From Rhodospirillaceae bacterium (GTDB taxonomy: Bacteria > Pseudomonadota > Alphaproteobacteria > Rhodospirillales > Rhodospirillaceae), in assembly GCA_018666155.1 (NCBI GenBank), contig JABJAH010000049.1, positions 87,868-151,867 of the forward strand: a stretch of 64,000 nucleotides of DNA. The letters run 5' to 3'. The number at the start of each line of letters is the position of its first letter. Position 1 is the stretch's first letter. The notes beneath the pieces are model-generated. The model saw only the letters and a list, made by a program, of their open reading frames with translations. It did not search any database and was not told the DNA's origin. This document shows positions 45,097-54,029 of the stretch, piece after piece. The translations under genes and the position numbers were made by a program.

Positions 45097-46452
45097 CTAG
45101 CGGTCCCTTACGGTAATTGTGCCGAACCCATGCCCTTTAGGGTCGGGCCTTACGGCACAGCGTTCTAGTCCCGCCCCAATTCCTCGTTGACAATACATCG
45201 CGTTAATTTGCCCCACTTTAGTTTCCTCTCCGTCCTCGGTTTGAGACGCAAACGAACCAGCCAAATCAGTCTGTCCAAATACGACGCGTCTAACAGATGC
45301 GTCGACCTGAGTAGTGACTCCGGCTCCACCGGCGGCGGCGGCATATTGCACGTCACGGGCGTCGTGATCGACCGCAATAGCGACAATTAGAGGTGGAACA
45401 AGGTGCATTATTTCTGAGGGACTTGGTGCCAAGAGAAAGCCTAAACCTGTTGGCATTACTCCAATGCCGAAGGGGCTTAACATTGTAAGTGAGCATGCAA
45501 CGACGTTCCGATCAGCATCAGCAACGATAAACCCCGTCGTCGCTGAATTGTTTGATGCATCACGTGCGCTCTCAATTCCAACCCGTAAATCAGCGTCGGC
45601 ACGCTCTGCAGTCGTCCCGTATCCCTCAAAAGCAACGGCACGGTAGTATTCCGTAGAACCGATCTGTTCGGACTCTGCCGGGTCCCATCGTGGGTCATAG
45701 GCTAGAAGATCCCGCGAGGACAGAGATGCCCCGGCCCCCTTGGCGCCTAGATCGATCGACTGGGCTAAGCCCCCCACATAAAAGTCTGACGGCGTCTTGC
45801 CTCTGATCTGACCAAGAGTAAACGCGAGATCTAGCTGATCAATACGATCACCTTCAATCGCTATCGTACGTTGGGAAGACATAAAGACGTCTAAGGCCTT
45901 CGGGTCATTCGCAAGCGCTATCGCAGATCGTGACAAATCACGCGCTAGAGCTCTGCTGACAATATTTCCCGACCGCACCAAATTCTCCGCAGGCACAACA
46001 ACCTGTTGCCAAGGCAATTTGCCATGTTCGGCGTGCAGTGCGTAAAGCCCACGAGTGAGCGCTGGAATTGCAACATGCCACTTCGCCGTTGCCTTACGGC
46101 CAATCGCAGGGACCGGCATAAAGTCCAACGTATCGGCACGGTCTCGCGAAGCGTCGTAAACCAGACAAAGTCCGCCGCCACCAAGACCTGCAGATGATTG
46201 CAATGTGACAGACAAACCAAAACCGAGAGCCACTGCTGCATCCGCCGCGGATCCGCCATTGCTCAAGATTTTCTGAGCAATAATAACCGCTTGCGGCTCG
46301 TCAGCGACGATTATACCGCCGACACCATTTCTCGGGTCTGGCTTTGTGAAACCCGGGCCTAAGCTTGCTTCACAAGCGGATAGCAGCGCCCAGCTCGCAA
46401 GCAATATGATCACTCTTGTAATATGCCGACCATTGTTACGCCACATTCTCAC
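45097..46452 (-). CDS. Gamma-glutamyltransferase-like lipoprotein, diverged
   Basis: Product of about 451 residues with a lipoprotein signal (ITRVIILLASWALLSAC) and the GGT fold: VADEPQAVIIAQKILSNGGSAADAAVALGF, SSAGLGGGGLCLVYD. GGT cleaves itself before a Thr in TTH; here the site reads SATTGFIVAD, keeping Thr but not His. The substrate motifs SSMTP and GSPGG appear as SEIMHLVPP and AAAGGAGV, so activity on glutathione is doubtful. A GTG at 46452 has AGGGGA 6 bases upstream; the ATG two codons later and an open frame to 46548 are alternatives. It is coupled to the aminotransferase gene. Confidence 0.75.
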   Translation of the reverse strand: MRMWRNNGRHITRVIILLASWALLSACEASLGPGFTKPDPRNGVGGIIVADEPQAVIIAQKILSNGGSAADAAVALGFGLSVTLQSSAGLGGGGLCLVYDASRDRADTLDFMPVPAIGRKATAKWHVAIPALTRGLYALHAEHGKLPWQQVVVPAENLVRSGNIVSRALARDLSRSAIALANDPKALDVFMSSQRTIAIEGDRIDQLDLAFTLGQIRGKTPSDFYVGGLAQSIDLGAKGAGASLSSRDLLAYDPRWDPAESEQIGSTEYYRAVAFEGYGTTAERADADLRVGIESARDASNNSATTGFIVADADRNVVACSLTMLSPFGIGVMPTGLGFLLAPSPSEIMHLVPPLIVAIAVDHDARDVQYAAAAGGAGVTTQVDASVRRVVFGQTDLAGSFASQTEDGEETKVGQINAMYCQRGIGAGLERCAVRPDPKGHGFGTITVRDR

Positions 46453-46557
46453 GTACGATCCCCTAGGTACCTCACGCTTAATACCGTATCTTAAATTTTG
46501 TCTGCCGCATGCGGTCTTTATGTAGCGGCTGTAATCTTCTCTAGGCAAATCTGAACA

Positions 46558-47931
46558 GTGAATAAGACAAATAAAATAATGAATCTTTTCATCTGGTTCG
46601 CAGCCATTGCGTTACCTTGGCAATTCGGAGTTGCCATGGCCCAAGGTTTTGGATTGATCCGAGATACAGAAATTGAGGAAACAATTCAGGCCTATGCCAA
46701 TCCGATTTTCGAAACTGCTGGAATACCGCCTAGCTCCGTAACCATACGCATTATCGCAGACGATTCGCTTAACGCCTTTGTGACGACCGGAAATCGAATG
46801 TTTCTGAACACCGGGACCTTGATGGCGGCGAACAGCTCATCGGAGATTACGGGCATAATTGCGCACGAAACGGGACATCTGGTCGGAGGTCATACCGTAC
46901 TATTTAGTGACCAGATAGAAACAGCGCTCCGCACTACGTTGCTTATGACGCTTCTTGGTGTCGCTGCAGGCGTGGCCACCGGAAATTCCGACCTAGGTAT
47001 GGCAGTTGCTCTTGGTGGCCAGGGTACAGCACAGCGGCAGGTCCTTGCCTACAGTCGTGGTCAGGAATCTTCGGCCGATCAATTCGCACTAAAAGCATTG
47101 GATCAAACGCAGCAATCTGCCGAAGGCCTATACAAATTCTTTGAACGTATATCGGGACAAGAGCTCCTTATTACGGATCGCCAAGATCCATACGTGCGCA
47201 CACACCCTTTAACGCGAAATCGTATGACGTCCATTCGGGCGCATATTGATAAATCGTCATACTCGTCAATCAATCCGAGCGAAGAACTGGAAGAACGGCA
47301 TCGCCGTGTCGTCGCTAAACTATACTCTTTCCTAAAACCCCAGAATTCGACACTCCGGAAATATCCTGAGACAGATGTGAGCTTGCCGGCACGCTACGCT
47401 CGATCTGTGGCACATTACCGGAGAGGCCGCCTCGACCTCTCAGTCCCGCTTATAGACGGCCTCATCGAAGAGCGCCCAGATGACCCCTACTTCTGGGAAC
47501 TAAAGGGCCAAATGCTGCTTGAAAATGGCCGAATTCCAGAGGCCATTATTGCCTACAAAGAATCGACGCGGTTGTTGCCTTTCGCGCCCCTCATTCTAGT
47601 CGCCCAGGCCCATGCAATGGTTGAATCTGGCGACCCTGCTTTCGTCCAGGAGACTCAAGACGCCCTAAGGGTCGCCCTTCAAGTAGACCCCAATGACGTT
47701 TTCGCATGGGGATTATCCGCAAAATCATACGCGATTAACGAACAGCTCGGCATGTCGGCATATGCCGCGGCAGAAAGAGCACTATTATTGGGCCAATTTG
47801 GGGACGTCGTCCGCTTTATCCGCAAGGCAGAAGACGAGCTTCCCACCGGAACTCCGATTTGGGTTCGGCTCCAAGATTTGAAGACTGTGGCGCGTAACTA
47901 TATGGAAGATCAGCGGAATCGGCGGCGATAA
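46558..47931 (+). CDS. Exported M48 metalloprotease with TPR repeats (BepA-like)
   Basis: Product of 457 residues with a signal peptide (NLFIWFAAIALPWQFGVAMA). The zinc site is IIAHETGHLVGGH (HExxH), followed by QESSADQFALKAL with the third ligand. The C-terminal half carries TPR-like helical repeats (ELKGQMLLENGRIPEAIIAY, AAAERALLLGQF). This layout matches BepA/YfgC, a periplasmic protease that guards outer-membrane protein assembly. It precedes the DsbA-like gene by 97 bases. Confidence 0.9.
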   Translation: MNKTNKIMNLFIWFAAIALPWQFGVAMAQGFGLIRDTEIEETIQAYANPIFETAGIPPSSVTIRIIADDSLNAFVTTGNRMFLNTGTLMAANSSSEITGIIAHETGHLVGGHTVLFSDQIETALRTTLLMTLLGVAAGVATGNSDLGMAVALGGQGTAQRQVLAYSRGQESSADQFALKALDQTQQSAEGLYKFFERISGQELLITDRQDPYVRTHPLTRNRMTSIRAHIDKSSYSSINPSEELEERHRRVVAKLYSFLKPQNSTLRKYPETDVSLPARYARSVAHYRRGRLDLSVPLIDGLIEERPDDPYFWELKGQMLLENGRIPEAIIAYKESTRLLPFAPLILVAQAHAMVESGDPAFVQETQDALRVALQVDPNDVFAWGLSAKSYAINEQLGMSAYAAAERALLLGQFGDVVRFIRKAEDELPTGTPIWVRLQDLKTVARNYMEDQRNRRR

Positions 47932-48028
47932 CGCTAAAACTGCACATTAAGTTAAGACAATCCCACTGGACTTAGGCGGCACAAATCTCCATACCAGCGA
48001 CAATATTGATGAAATCAGGATAATCTTC

Positions 48029-48811
48029 ATGTTCTTCCCTTCCTCACAGCCTATTTCATTGCCCTCAATATTCAGGGTTTTGGGCTGTTTCGCGGTGATT
48101 ATCGGTGTGCTTTCCCAAGGGGTAGCTGTCGCAGACGATGAAGATTTTTCAACATCCGAGGCCCAACAAATAAAGGGCCTAGTTCGAGAATACATACTCG
48201 AGAATCCTGAAATCATCGCGGAAGCGATAACACTCTTACAGTCGAAGCAAGAGACGGCGAAAACTGACCGCCAGCAGGCCAATTTACAGCAGCTCCTGCC
48301 CGCGCTCCTCAATCCTCCCGAGAACACCGTAATCGGAAATCCGGATGGCAATGTCACAGTAGTCGAGTTTTTTGACTACAATTGCGGCTATTGCAAATCC
48401 ATGTTTGAAACTCTCTTAGATACGCTTCAGGACGATAAAGAACTTCGGCTGGTGCTTATTGAGTTCCCGATCCTTGGACCAAACTCGGTCACGGCGTCTA
48501 AAGCCGCACTCGCGTCACGTAATCAAGACCTCTACGGCCCGTTCCATCAGGCGATGCTTTCCCACCGCGGCAGCTTAAACGAAGCCACTATTATGACTTT
48601 GGCGCGCGGTGTTGGCCTAGACATTAATCAGCTCCAATCCGATATGAAGGATCCTGATATCGATCAGATTATCGAGAGAAACAGAGCGATTGCGCAGCAA
48701 CTAGAAATTAACGGCACTCCGGCCTTCGTGGTTGGTGACACCCTTGTTCCCGGCGCCGTATCTGGAGAGCAATTCAGTCAGTTAATCAAACAAGTAAGAT
48801 CACCCGGTTAG
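48029..48811 (+). CDS. Exported DsbA-family thiol oxidoreductase (Com1/BdbD-like)
   Basis: Product of 260 residues with a signal peptide (IFRVLGCFAVIIGVLSQGVAVA), a helical leader (about 40-95), then a DsbA-like thioredoxin fold with FFDYNCGYCKSMF as the CxxC site and the cis-Pro in NGTPAFVVG. It forms or isomerises disulfides in the periplasm. Pairing with a periplasmic M48 protease suggests a joint role in envelope protein quality control. Confidence 0.9.
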   Translation: MFFPSSQPISLPSIFRVLGCFAVIIGVLSQGVAVADDEDFSTSEAQQIKGLVREYILENPEIIAEAITLLQSKQETAKTDRQQANLQQLLPALLNPPENTVIGNPDGNVTVVEFFDYNCGYCKSMFETLLDTLQDDKELRLVLIEFPILGPNSVTASKAALASRNQDLYGPFHQAMLSHRGSLNEATIMTLARGVGLDINQLQSDMKDPDIDQIIERNRAIAQQLEINGTPAFVVGDTLVPGAVSGEQFSQLIKQVRSPG

Positions 48812-48828
48812 AAAGCTATAACTTTAAT

Positions 48829-49395
48829 ATGACTGCTCCACAAAACCTTACCGAACGCGAACGCGATAAATTTCGCAAGCTACTAGAAGTCGCGAACTCG
48901 ACGACCTATGAAGGCGAAAAAGATGCCGCGCTCGCCGCAGCAACCCGCCTGGCTCGATCACGCGGAATGAGCCTCCATGAGGCGGCCGGGATGGCGGATA
49001 CATCCAACGATCACAAACCGACTACTCGTGAACGACAACAAGCGCGGAAACGGGATACAGAGCGAAGCTTCGGTGACACCATTCGCACACCCGCTTCTCG
49101 CGAGAAATATCGTTCAGAAGGTGAGCGCGTCGCTGCTGAAAAACGCCATTATGATCAGGCCATGGAGGACGCTGTACGCCGAGGGCTGCGTGTCGATGAA
49201 GACCGTCCCGTATCGAAGAAGCCACTTAAAGCACGCCGGGCTGGGTCTGGCTCCTGGCGTTCGAAGCCAGACTTTATTCGAGTACTCTTAAAAGAGACAC
49301 GTATGAGTGTGAGTGAAATAGCGTCCACGGCTGGTGTATCAGTAAACGAAGTGTTTAAAGAAAAGCTCTTAATGCGACAGGCTAGTGGCACCTAG
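48829..49395 (+). CDS. DUF2786-like N-terminal domain protein
   Basis: Product of 188 residues. The start (ERDKFRKLLEVANSTTYEGE, AALAAATRLARSRGMSLHEA) resembles DUF2786, a short helical domain also found in phage and nucleic-acid-related proteins. A charged middle (TTRERQQARKRDTERS) is followed by a C-terminal helix-turn-helix-like stretch (LKETRMSVSEIASTAGVSVN), suggesting DNA binding; no experimental role is known. It is 17 bases after the DsbA-like gene and overlaps the convergent flgE stop by 4 bases. Confidence 0.6.
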   Translation: MTAPQNLTERERDKFRKLLEVANSTTYEGEKDAALAAATRLARSRGMSLHEAAGMADTSNDHKPTTRERQQARKRDTERSFGDTIRTPASREKYRSEGERVAAEKRHYDQAMEDAVRRGLRVDEDRPVSKKPLKARRAGSGSWRSKPDFIRVLLKETRMSVSEIASTAGVSVNEVFKEKLLMRQASGT

Positions 49396-50660
49396 CGTTT
49401 AAGATCTCTTGCCTGTTGTGTCATTTCATCCGCAGTTCTGAGAACGGTGGCTGAACTGGAATAAGCTCTCTGAGTCACGATCATCTTCGTGAACTGATCA
49501 GCTAAATTGACGTTAGACTGCTCGAGCGCACCCACTACGATCTGCGCTATGCCGCTGACAGATCCCAAACTGCGGAGCTCAAGTTGCCCAGCTTGTGGGT
49601 CAGCTTTGAAAAAGTTTCCCTGGACAGCTTCAAGATTGTTCGGTGCTGGAAAGTTCGCCATTGGCAGCTTGAACAGAGGCACCCGGCTTCCATTACTAAA
49701 GCTACCGTACAAAACTCCATCTGAATCAAACGACGTTGATCTCAGCAGGCCTTCTTGAAGCCCGTTCTGCTCCAAGTTTAGGACTTGAATATTGCCGTTA
49801 GCATTAAACTGCGTTGTTTGGCGCAAATCCAAAGTGATGACCTGAGGTCCTGTTGGGTCGTTTATTGTGACTGTAAACAAACCATCTGCAGGTGTAGCCA
49901 TCGCTCCTTCTCCGGAAAAAGCAGCTATTGGCGGGTCTATAGTAGCCGTCACCGGTTGGTTGCCTAAGCTTATACTAGAGGCATCCAACGTGTACTCGTT
50001 GGCGGTGGACGCGTTAAACCCGATAGTCATGGTTCTACTGTCACCGTTTGCATCGATAAACGGCAGCCCGACCCCCTGGCGCCCCGAAGCCTCCGCAGAA
50101 ACGTTTGCTTGCAACGTGACTAACGAAGTTGCGCGCGACTCAAAAATCTGATTGGAGTTGATCGTAACTGGCCCGAGCGCATTGAGGTCATTGACCTCAT
50201 TAAATGAACCATCCGGATTGGCCGGCCACCCGAAAACCGTATTCCCAGCAATAGTCGAAAGAACAGATCCTTGATCGTCTATTCCGTCGCCATCAGTATC
50301 CGTATCAAATTGGACAGACTGTCCAACAAAGCCGCCATCACGAGTGAACTGCCAGTCACCCGATCCATCTGGCTCAACGTTCGTCACAAACAGTCCTTTA
50401 CCATCGATCGCGAGGTCTAATTGACGTTGCGTTGTCAGAATAAGGCCCTGCTTGTCGACCATCCTACTGTCATCGGTGTTAACGGCGAAAAAGCTCTTAT
50501 TGGTCCCGCTCACGTGATTGAGGAGCGTTTTAAAATTCGTGGTCTGTTCCTTGTACGCATTGGTTTGCACATTCGCGATGTTGGTCGCGATGTTCGTCAG
50601 ATGCTGGGCCTGCGCATTGAGCGCAAGTGTTGCAGTGCTGAATGTACCGTGTAGACCCAT
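49392..50660 (-). CDS. flgE: Flagellar hook protein FlgE-like
   Basis: Product of 422 residues. The N-terminal rod/hook signature (LALNAQAQHLTNIATNIANV) and the C-terminal coiled coil (QSNVNLADQFTKMIVTQRAY) flank a hook domain (VDKQGLILTTQRQLDLAIDG, TRDGGF). The insert has calcium-like DTDTDGDGIDDQG. It polymerises as the hook of the flagellum. The ATG at 50660 has GGAG 8 bases upstream; the frame is open to 50720. No other flagellar gene is in the window, so it is solitary here and could be a FlgE paralogue. Confidence 0.85.
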   Translation of the reverse strand: MGLHGTFSTATLALNAQAQHLTNIATNIANVQTNAYKEQTTNFKTLLNHVSGTNKSFFAVNTDDSRMVDKQGLILTTQRQLDLAIDGKGLFVTNVEPDGSGDWQFTRDGGFVGQSVQFDTDTDGDGIDDQGSVLSTIAGNTVFGWPANPDGSFNEVNDLNALGPVTINSNQIFESRATSLVTLQANVSAEASGRQGVGLPFIDANGDSRTMTIGFNASTANEYTLDASSISLGNQPVTATIDPPIAAFSGEGAMATPADGLFTVTINDPTGPQVITLDLRQTTQFNANGNIQVLNLEQNGLQEGLLRSTSFDSDGVLYGSFSNGSRVPLFKLPMANFPAPNNLEAVQGNFFKADPQAGQLELRSLGSVSGIAQIVVGALEQSNVNLADQFTKMIVTQRAYSSSATVLRTADEMTQQARDLKR

Positions 50661-50912
50661 AGCGCTTAGCTCCAAGAACGGCGCCCAACCCAAATGGTGT
50701 TGGACGCAAACCGTCGCCAATAGATAAGCAAGAACAGTGCCAAGTCAGTTATCCATGTTCTTCAATGGGTTAGCGTAGTTCACTCTGCGGCATCTTTCCG
50801 AGAAAGAGGACAGATCGGACGTGGGATAGGCAAGAATTGCCTAATATTAGTGGCCACGTTCCACTCCACGCCGTGCATAAATGTGTCGTTACTCGTGAAA
50901 GGCTAGAAAACC

Positions 50913-51890
50913 ATGGAATACCGCAATCTCGGCCAATCCGGCTTGAAAGTTTCTGCTGTTGGCCTGGGGTGCAATAACTTCGGCATGCTTATGGATCAGC
51001 AACAGACCAATGCTGTCGTCAGCACTGCGTTGGACCAGGGCATCACGCTATTCGACACCGCCGACGTATACGGTGGACAAGGAAAATCAGAAAGCTTTCT
51101 TGGCAAGGCACTTGGCAAAAAGCGTGACCAAGCAGTCATCGCGACAAAATTCGGCAATCCTATGGGCGACGGACCCTATAAGACCGGTGCATCGCGCCGG
51201 TACATCATGCAGGCCGCAGAAGCCAGCCTTAAGCGTCTCAAAACCGACTACATCGATTTATATCAGATTCACAAACCCGACCCGGAAACACCGATAGAAG
51301 AAACGCTGCGCGCTATGGATGATCTCGTTAGGGATGGCAAAGTGCGCCACATCGGATGTTCAAATTTCAATAGTTGGCAACTCGTCGAAGCACAATGGTT
51401 ATCCAAGACGTCAGCGTCAGAGTGCTTTGTCTCCGCTCAAAACAGATACAGCCTCCTAAGCCGGGAAATTGAATTAGACCTTGCCTCCGCCGCTGAAAAA
51501 TATGGCGTTGGAATATTACCGTTCTTCCCACTAGAAAGTGGTTTACTTACGGGCAAGTACCAAACCGGCAAGCCCCCTAAGAAAGGAACCCGGTGGCATG
51601 CGTGGAAAGAAAGAGGCGCCCTTGCAAATGCATTTTGGTCTGAAGAGAGATTTGAACAAGTAAACAAGCTGCAGGCTGTATGTGACTCCCACGGGCATAG
51701 TTTGTTGGAATTGGCCTTCGGGTGGCTGTTGGATCGCCCATACGTATCCAGTGTTATAGCCGGAGCCACGAAGCCAACTCAAATCAAGAGCAACGTTAAA
51801 GCTGCTGAGTTTCGGCCATCACCGGAAGAAAAACTATCAATCGATGAGATCACCCGCCCGTTTGCCTCCGGCGGCATGCCAGGGCGGTAG
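50913..51890 (+). CDS. Aldo/keto reductase
   Basis: Product of 325 residues, a TIM-barrel NADPH oxidoreductase. The catalytic tetrad is visible: Asp and Tyr in LFDTADVYGGQGKSE, Lys in VIATKFGNPMG and His in LYQIHKPDPETP. NADPH-binding segments are VRHIGCSNFNSW and the C-terminal VSSVIAGATKPTQIKSNV. The substrate is unknown. Confidence 0.92.
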   Translation: MEYRNLGQSGLKVSAVGLGCNNFGMLMDQQQTNAVVSTALDQGITLFDTADVYGGQGKSESFLGKALGKKRDQAVIATKFGNPMGDGPYKTGASRRYIMQAAEASLKRLKTDYIDLYQIHKPDPETPIEETLRAMDDLVRDGKVRHIGCSNFNSWQLVEAQWLSKTSASECFVSAQNRYSLLSREIELDLASAAEKYGVGILPFFPLESGLLTGKYQTGKPPKKGTRWHAWKERGALANAFWSEERFEQVNKLQAVCDSHGHSLLELAFGWLLDRPYVSSVIAGATKPTQIKSNVKAAEFRPSPEEKLSIDEITRPFASGGMPGR

Positions 51891-51912
51891 ATGTTGCAAA
51901 ACGATCCTGGGC

Positions 51913-52893
51913 CTAGATTAGGCCCGCTAAAGGTGACGAAGGATCTGCATACATTTTTTTGGGCATACGCCCAGCCTTATAGGCAAGGCGACCTGCTTGA
52001 ATAGCCAGCTTCATCGCCTCAGCCATTGCGATTGGGTCCTGCGCCTGGGCAATAGCGGTATTCATCAGTACACCATCACAGCCCAGCTCCATCGCAATCG
52101 CAGCGTCAGATGCAGTCCCTACCCCGGCATCAACGAGCACAGGAACTTTGGATTGCTCGATTATTATGCGGATGTGCACCGGGTTTTGGACTCCGAGTCC
52201 AGAGCCAATCGGGGCGGCAAGCGGCATAATCGCACAGCAACCGAGGTCTTCTAATTTCTTCGCCATGATCGGATCGTCATTGGTGTAGACCATGACCTGA
52301 AAGCCTTCGCCGACAAGTTGCTTTGCCGCATCAAGTGTTTCTGTAACGTTGGGATAAAGGGTCTTTTCATCTCCCAACACCTCTAACTTGACGAGATCCC
52401 AGCCACCAGCTTCACGGGCCAGGCGAAGCGTCCTAACAGCATCTTGTGCTGTGAAACATCCAGCAGTGTTAGGCAGAAACGTATATTTGGCCGGGTCAAC
52501 AAAATCGATGAGCATCGGCTGCGACGGATCCGCAATGTTTACGCGGCGGACGGCAACTGTAACAATTTCTGCGCCTGATGCCGCGATGGCTTCTGCCGTT
52601 TCTTCAAAGTCTTTGTACTTGCCCGTACCGACAAGCAGGCGAGAATTGAACCTACGACCAGCAACCTCCAGGACATCACTTTCCAGATCTCCGTCGCCAC
52701 CGCCAATAAAATGAACAACTTCAAGCCGGTCACCATCTTCAATTAATGTGGATTCAAAACGTGTCTTTGGCACAATTTCCAAATTACGTTCGACAGCGAC
52801 TTTCTTTGAATCGACGCCCAAATTTGCCAAGAGCGTCTCGACGGAGACGGCCTCTAGAATGTCCTTGGATTCGCCGTTCACAATAATTTGCAT
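51913..52893 (-). CDS. thiG: Fused sulfur carrier ThiS and thiazole synthase ThiG
   Basis: Product of 326 residues in two parts. Residues 1-66 are ThiS-like: [12 protein letters not shown] to [11 protein letters not shown], the ubiquitin fold with its C-terminal Gly-Gly. Residues about 72-326 are Thi[28 protein letters not shown] with the Schiff-base Lys, [21 protein letters not shown]. ThiG makes the thiazole of thiamin from a ThiS thiocarboxylate, which in free ThiS forms on the C-terminal glycine. Here the glycine is internal, so cleavage or a different sulfur route is needed. Such fusions are known in proteobacteria. Confidence 0.92.
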   Translation of the reverse strand: MQIIVNGESKDILEAVSVETLLANLGVDSKKVAVERNLEIVPKTRFESTLIEDGDRLEVVHFIGGGDGDLESDVLEVAGRRFNSRLLVGTGKYKDFEETAEAIAASGAEIVTVAVRRVNIADPSQPMLIDFVDPAKYTFLPNTAGCFTAQDAVRTLRLAREAGGWDLVKLEVLGDEKTLYPNVTETLDAAKQLVGEGFQVMVYTNDDPIMAKKLEDLGCCAIMPLAAPIGSGLGVQNPVHIRIIIEQSKVPVLVDAGVGTASDAAIAMELGCDGVLMNTAIAQAQDPIAMAEAMKLAIQAGRLAYKAGRMPKKMYADPSSPLAGLI

Positions 52894-53087
52894 AACAGTC
52901 CTAACTCACCGCCGGGGTCTATGAATTATGGTTCGATTATGGGTCTGGCCTGACCCCGTTTCAACTCTTACGGCCGCCCCCCGTATGATAGACATAATTT
53001 TTGCCGTTCAGGCTAGAATGGTATACGTCTTTGGCTAACGAACGTGCTTTGGCCGCTTCTCGCTTATTGTCATCAGGGGACCATCCG

Positions 53088-53531
53088 GTGAGCCAGATTG
53101 TATATGTCATTAACGGACCCAACCTCAATCTCCTTGGATCTCGGGAGCCTGACGTATACGGGCATACAACCCTATCTGATATCGAGACTATTGCGACTAA
53201 AGCAGGAGCTTCGCGAGGACTCTCCATTGAATTCCTGCAAAGCAATGAAGAGGGCGCCCTCGTCAATTGGATACAAGAAGCCCGAGAAAAGGCTGTAGGA
53301 CTCATAATAAACGCGGCCGGTTACACTCATACGTCGGTTGCCATCATGGACGCCCTGCTCGCCTCTGATATTCCGATTATCGAGGTGCATCTTTCTAACA
53401 TTTACAAAAGGGAAGATTTCCGGCACCACTCATACGTTTCTAAAGCCGCGAGCGGCGTAATATGCGGTTTTGGTGCCCATGGTTATACTCTGGCCGTCGA
53501 CGCGATGGCGAACTTGTTGAAAAGCGACTAA
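53088..53531 (+). CDS. aroQ: 3-dehydroquinate dehydratase, type II
   Basis: Product of 147 residues, typical of type II. It dehydrates 3-dehydroquinate in the shikimate pathway. [19 protein letters not shown] carries the catalytic Arg and Tyr, [13 protein letters not shown] the substrate loop, and [16 protein letters not shown] the catalytic His region. The GTG at 53088 with AGGGGA upstream is preferred to 53001, which would add 29 non-conserved residues. The next gene, accB, starts 5 bases later. Confidence 0.95.
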   Translation: MSQIVYVINGPNLNLLGSREPDVYGHTTLSDIETIATKAGASRGLSIEFLQSNEEGALVNWIQEAREKAVGLIINAAGYTHTSVAIMDALLASDIPIIEVHLSNIYKREDFRHHSYVSKAASGVICGFGAHGYTLAVDAMANLLKSD

Positions 53532-53536
53532 CACCT

Positions 53537-54016
53537 ATGACCAAAGAGCCTAAAGGGTCTTCTAATTCATCAGACGAAATCAAAAGCGAGCTCGTCCGAC
53601 AATTGGCGACCGTTCTTGATGAGACTGACCTTTCAGAAATTGAGTACGACACGGGCACTTTGAGAATCCGTGTAGCTCGTCAGATTAGTCAAACGTCCAT
53701 AGCTGTGCCAGCCGCAGCAGCTCCTCAATCTGCGCAGACACCGGCTGACTCGGCAGAGAGAGTTTCAGACCCTTCCGTTCATCCGGGAGCCGTCAAAGCG
53801 CCAATGGTCGGTGTGGCGTATTTGTCTTCAGAACCGGATACACCGCCATTCGCTAAACCTGGCGACAAAGTCACCGAAGGTCAGACTCTTTTGCTTATAG
53901 AAGCAATGAAAACCTTTAATCCTGTTCCTGCCCCAAAAGCTGGGACAGTAACCGCCATTCTTGTCACCGACGGACAACCGGTCGAGTTCGATCAACCACT
54001 CGCCGTCATAGAATAA
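53537..54016 (+). CDS. accB: Biotin carboxyl carrier protein of acetyl-CoA carboxylase
   Basis: Product of 159 residues: an N-terminal helical segment (KSELVRQLATVLDETDLSEI), a Pro/Ala linker, and the biotinyl domain with the acceptor lysine in IEAMKTFNPV (the usual AMKM reads AMKT). It carries CO2 for malonyl-CoA synthesis. It is 5 bases after aroQ and 13 before accC. Confidence 0.95.
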   Translation: MTKEPKGSSNSSDEIKSELVRQLATVLDETDLSEIEYDTGTLRIRVARQISQTSIAVPAAAAPQSAQTPADSAERVSDPSVHPGAVKAPMVGVAYLSSEPDTPPFAKPGDKVTEGQTLLLIEAMKTFNPVPAPKAGTVTAILVTDGQPVEFDQPLAVIE

Positions 54017-54029
54017 ATACAGAAACAAA

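Noticed and set aside
52894..53087. A possible TPP riboswitch before the thiS-thiG gene
   Set aside because: The conserved CUGAGA and ACCUGAUCUGG elements are absent on the minus strand; only a short GGGTC/GACCC repeat is seen.
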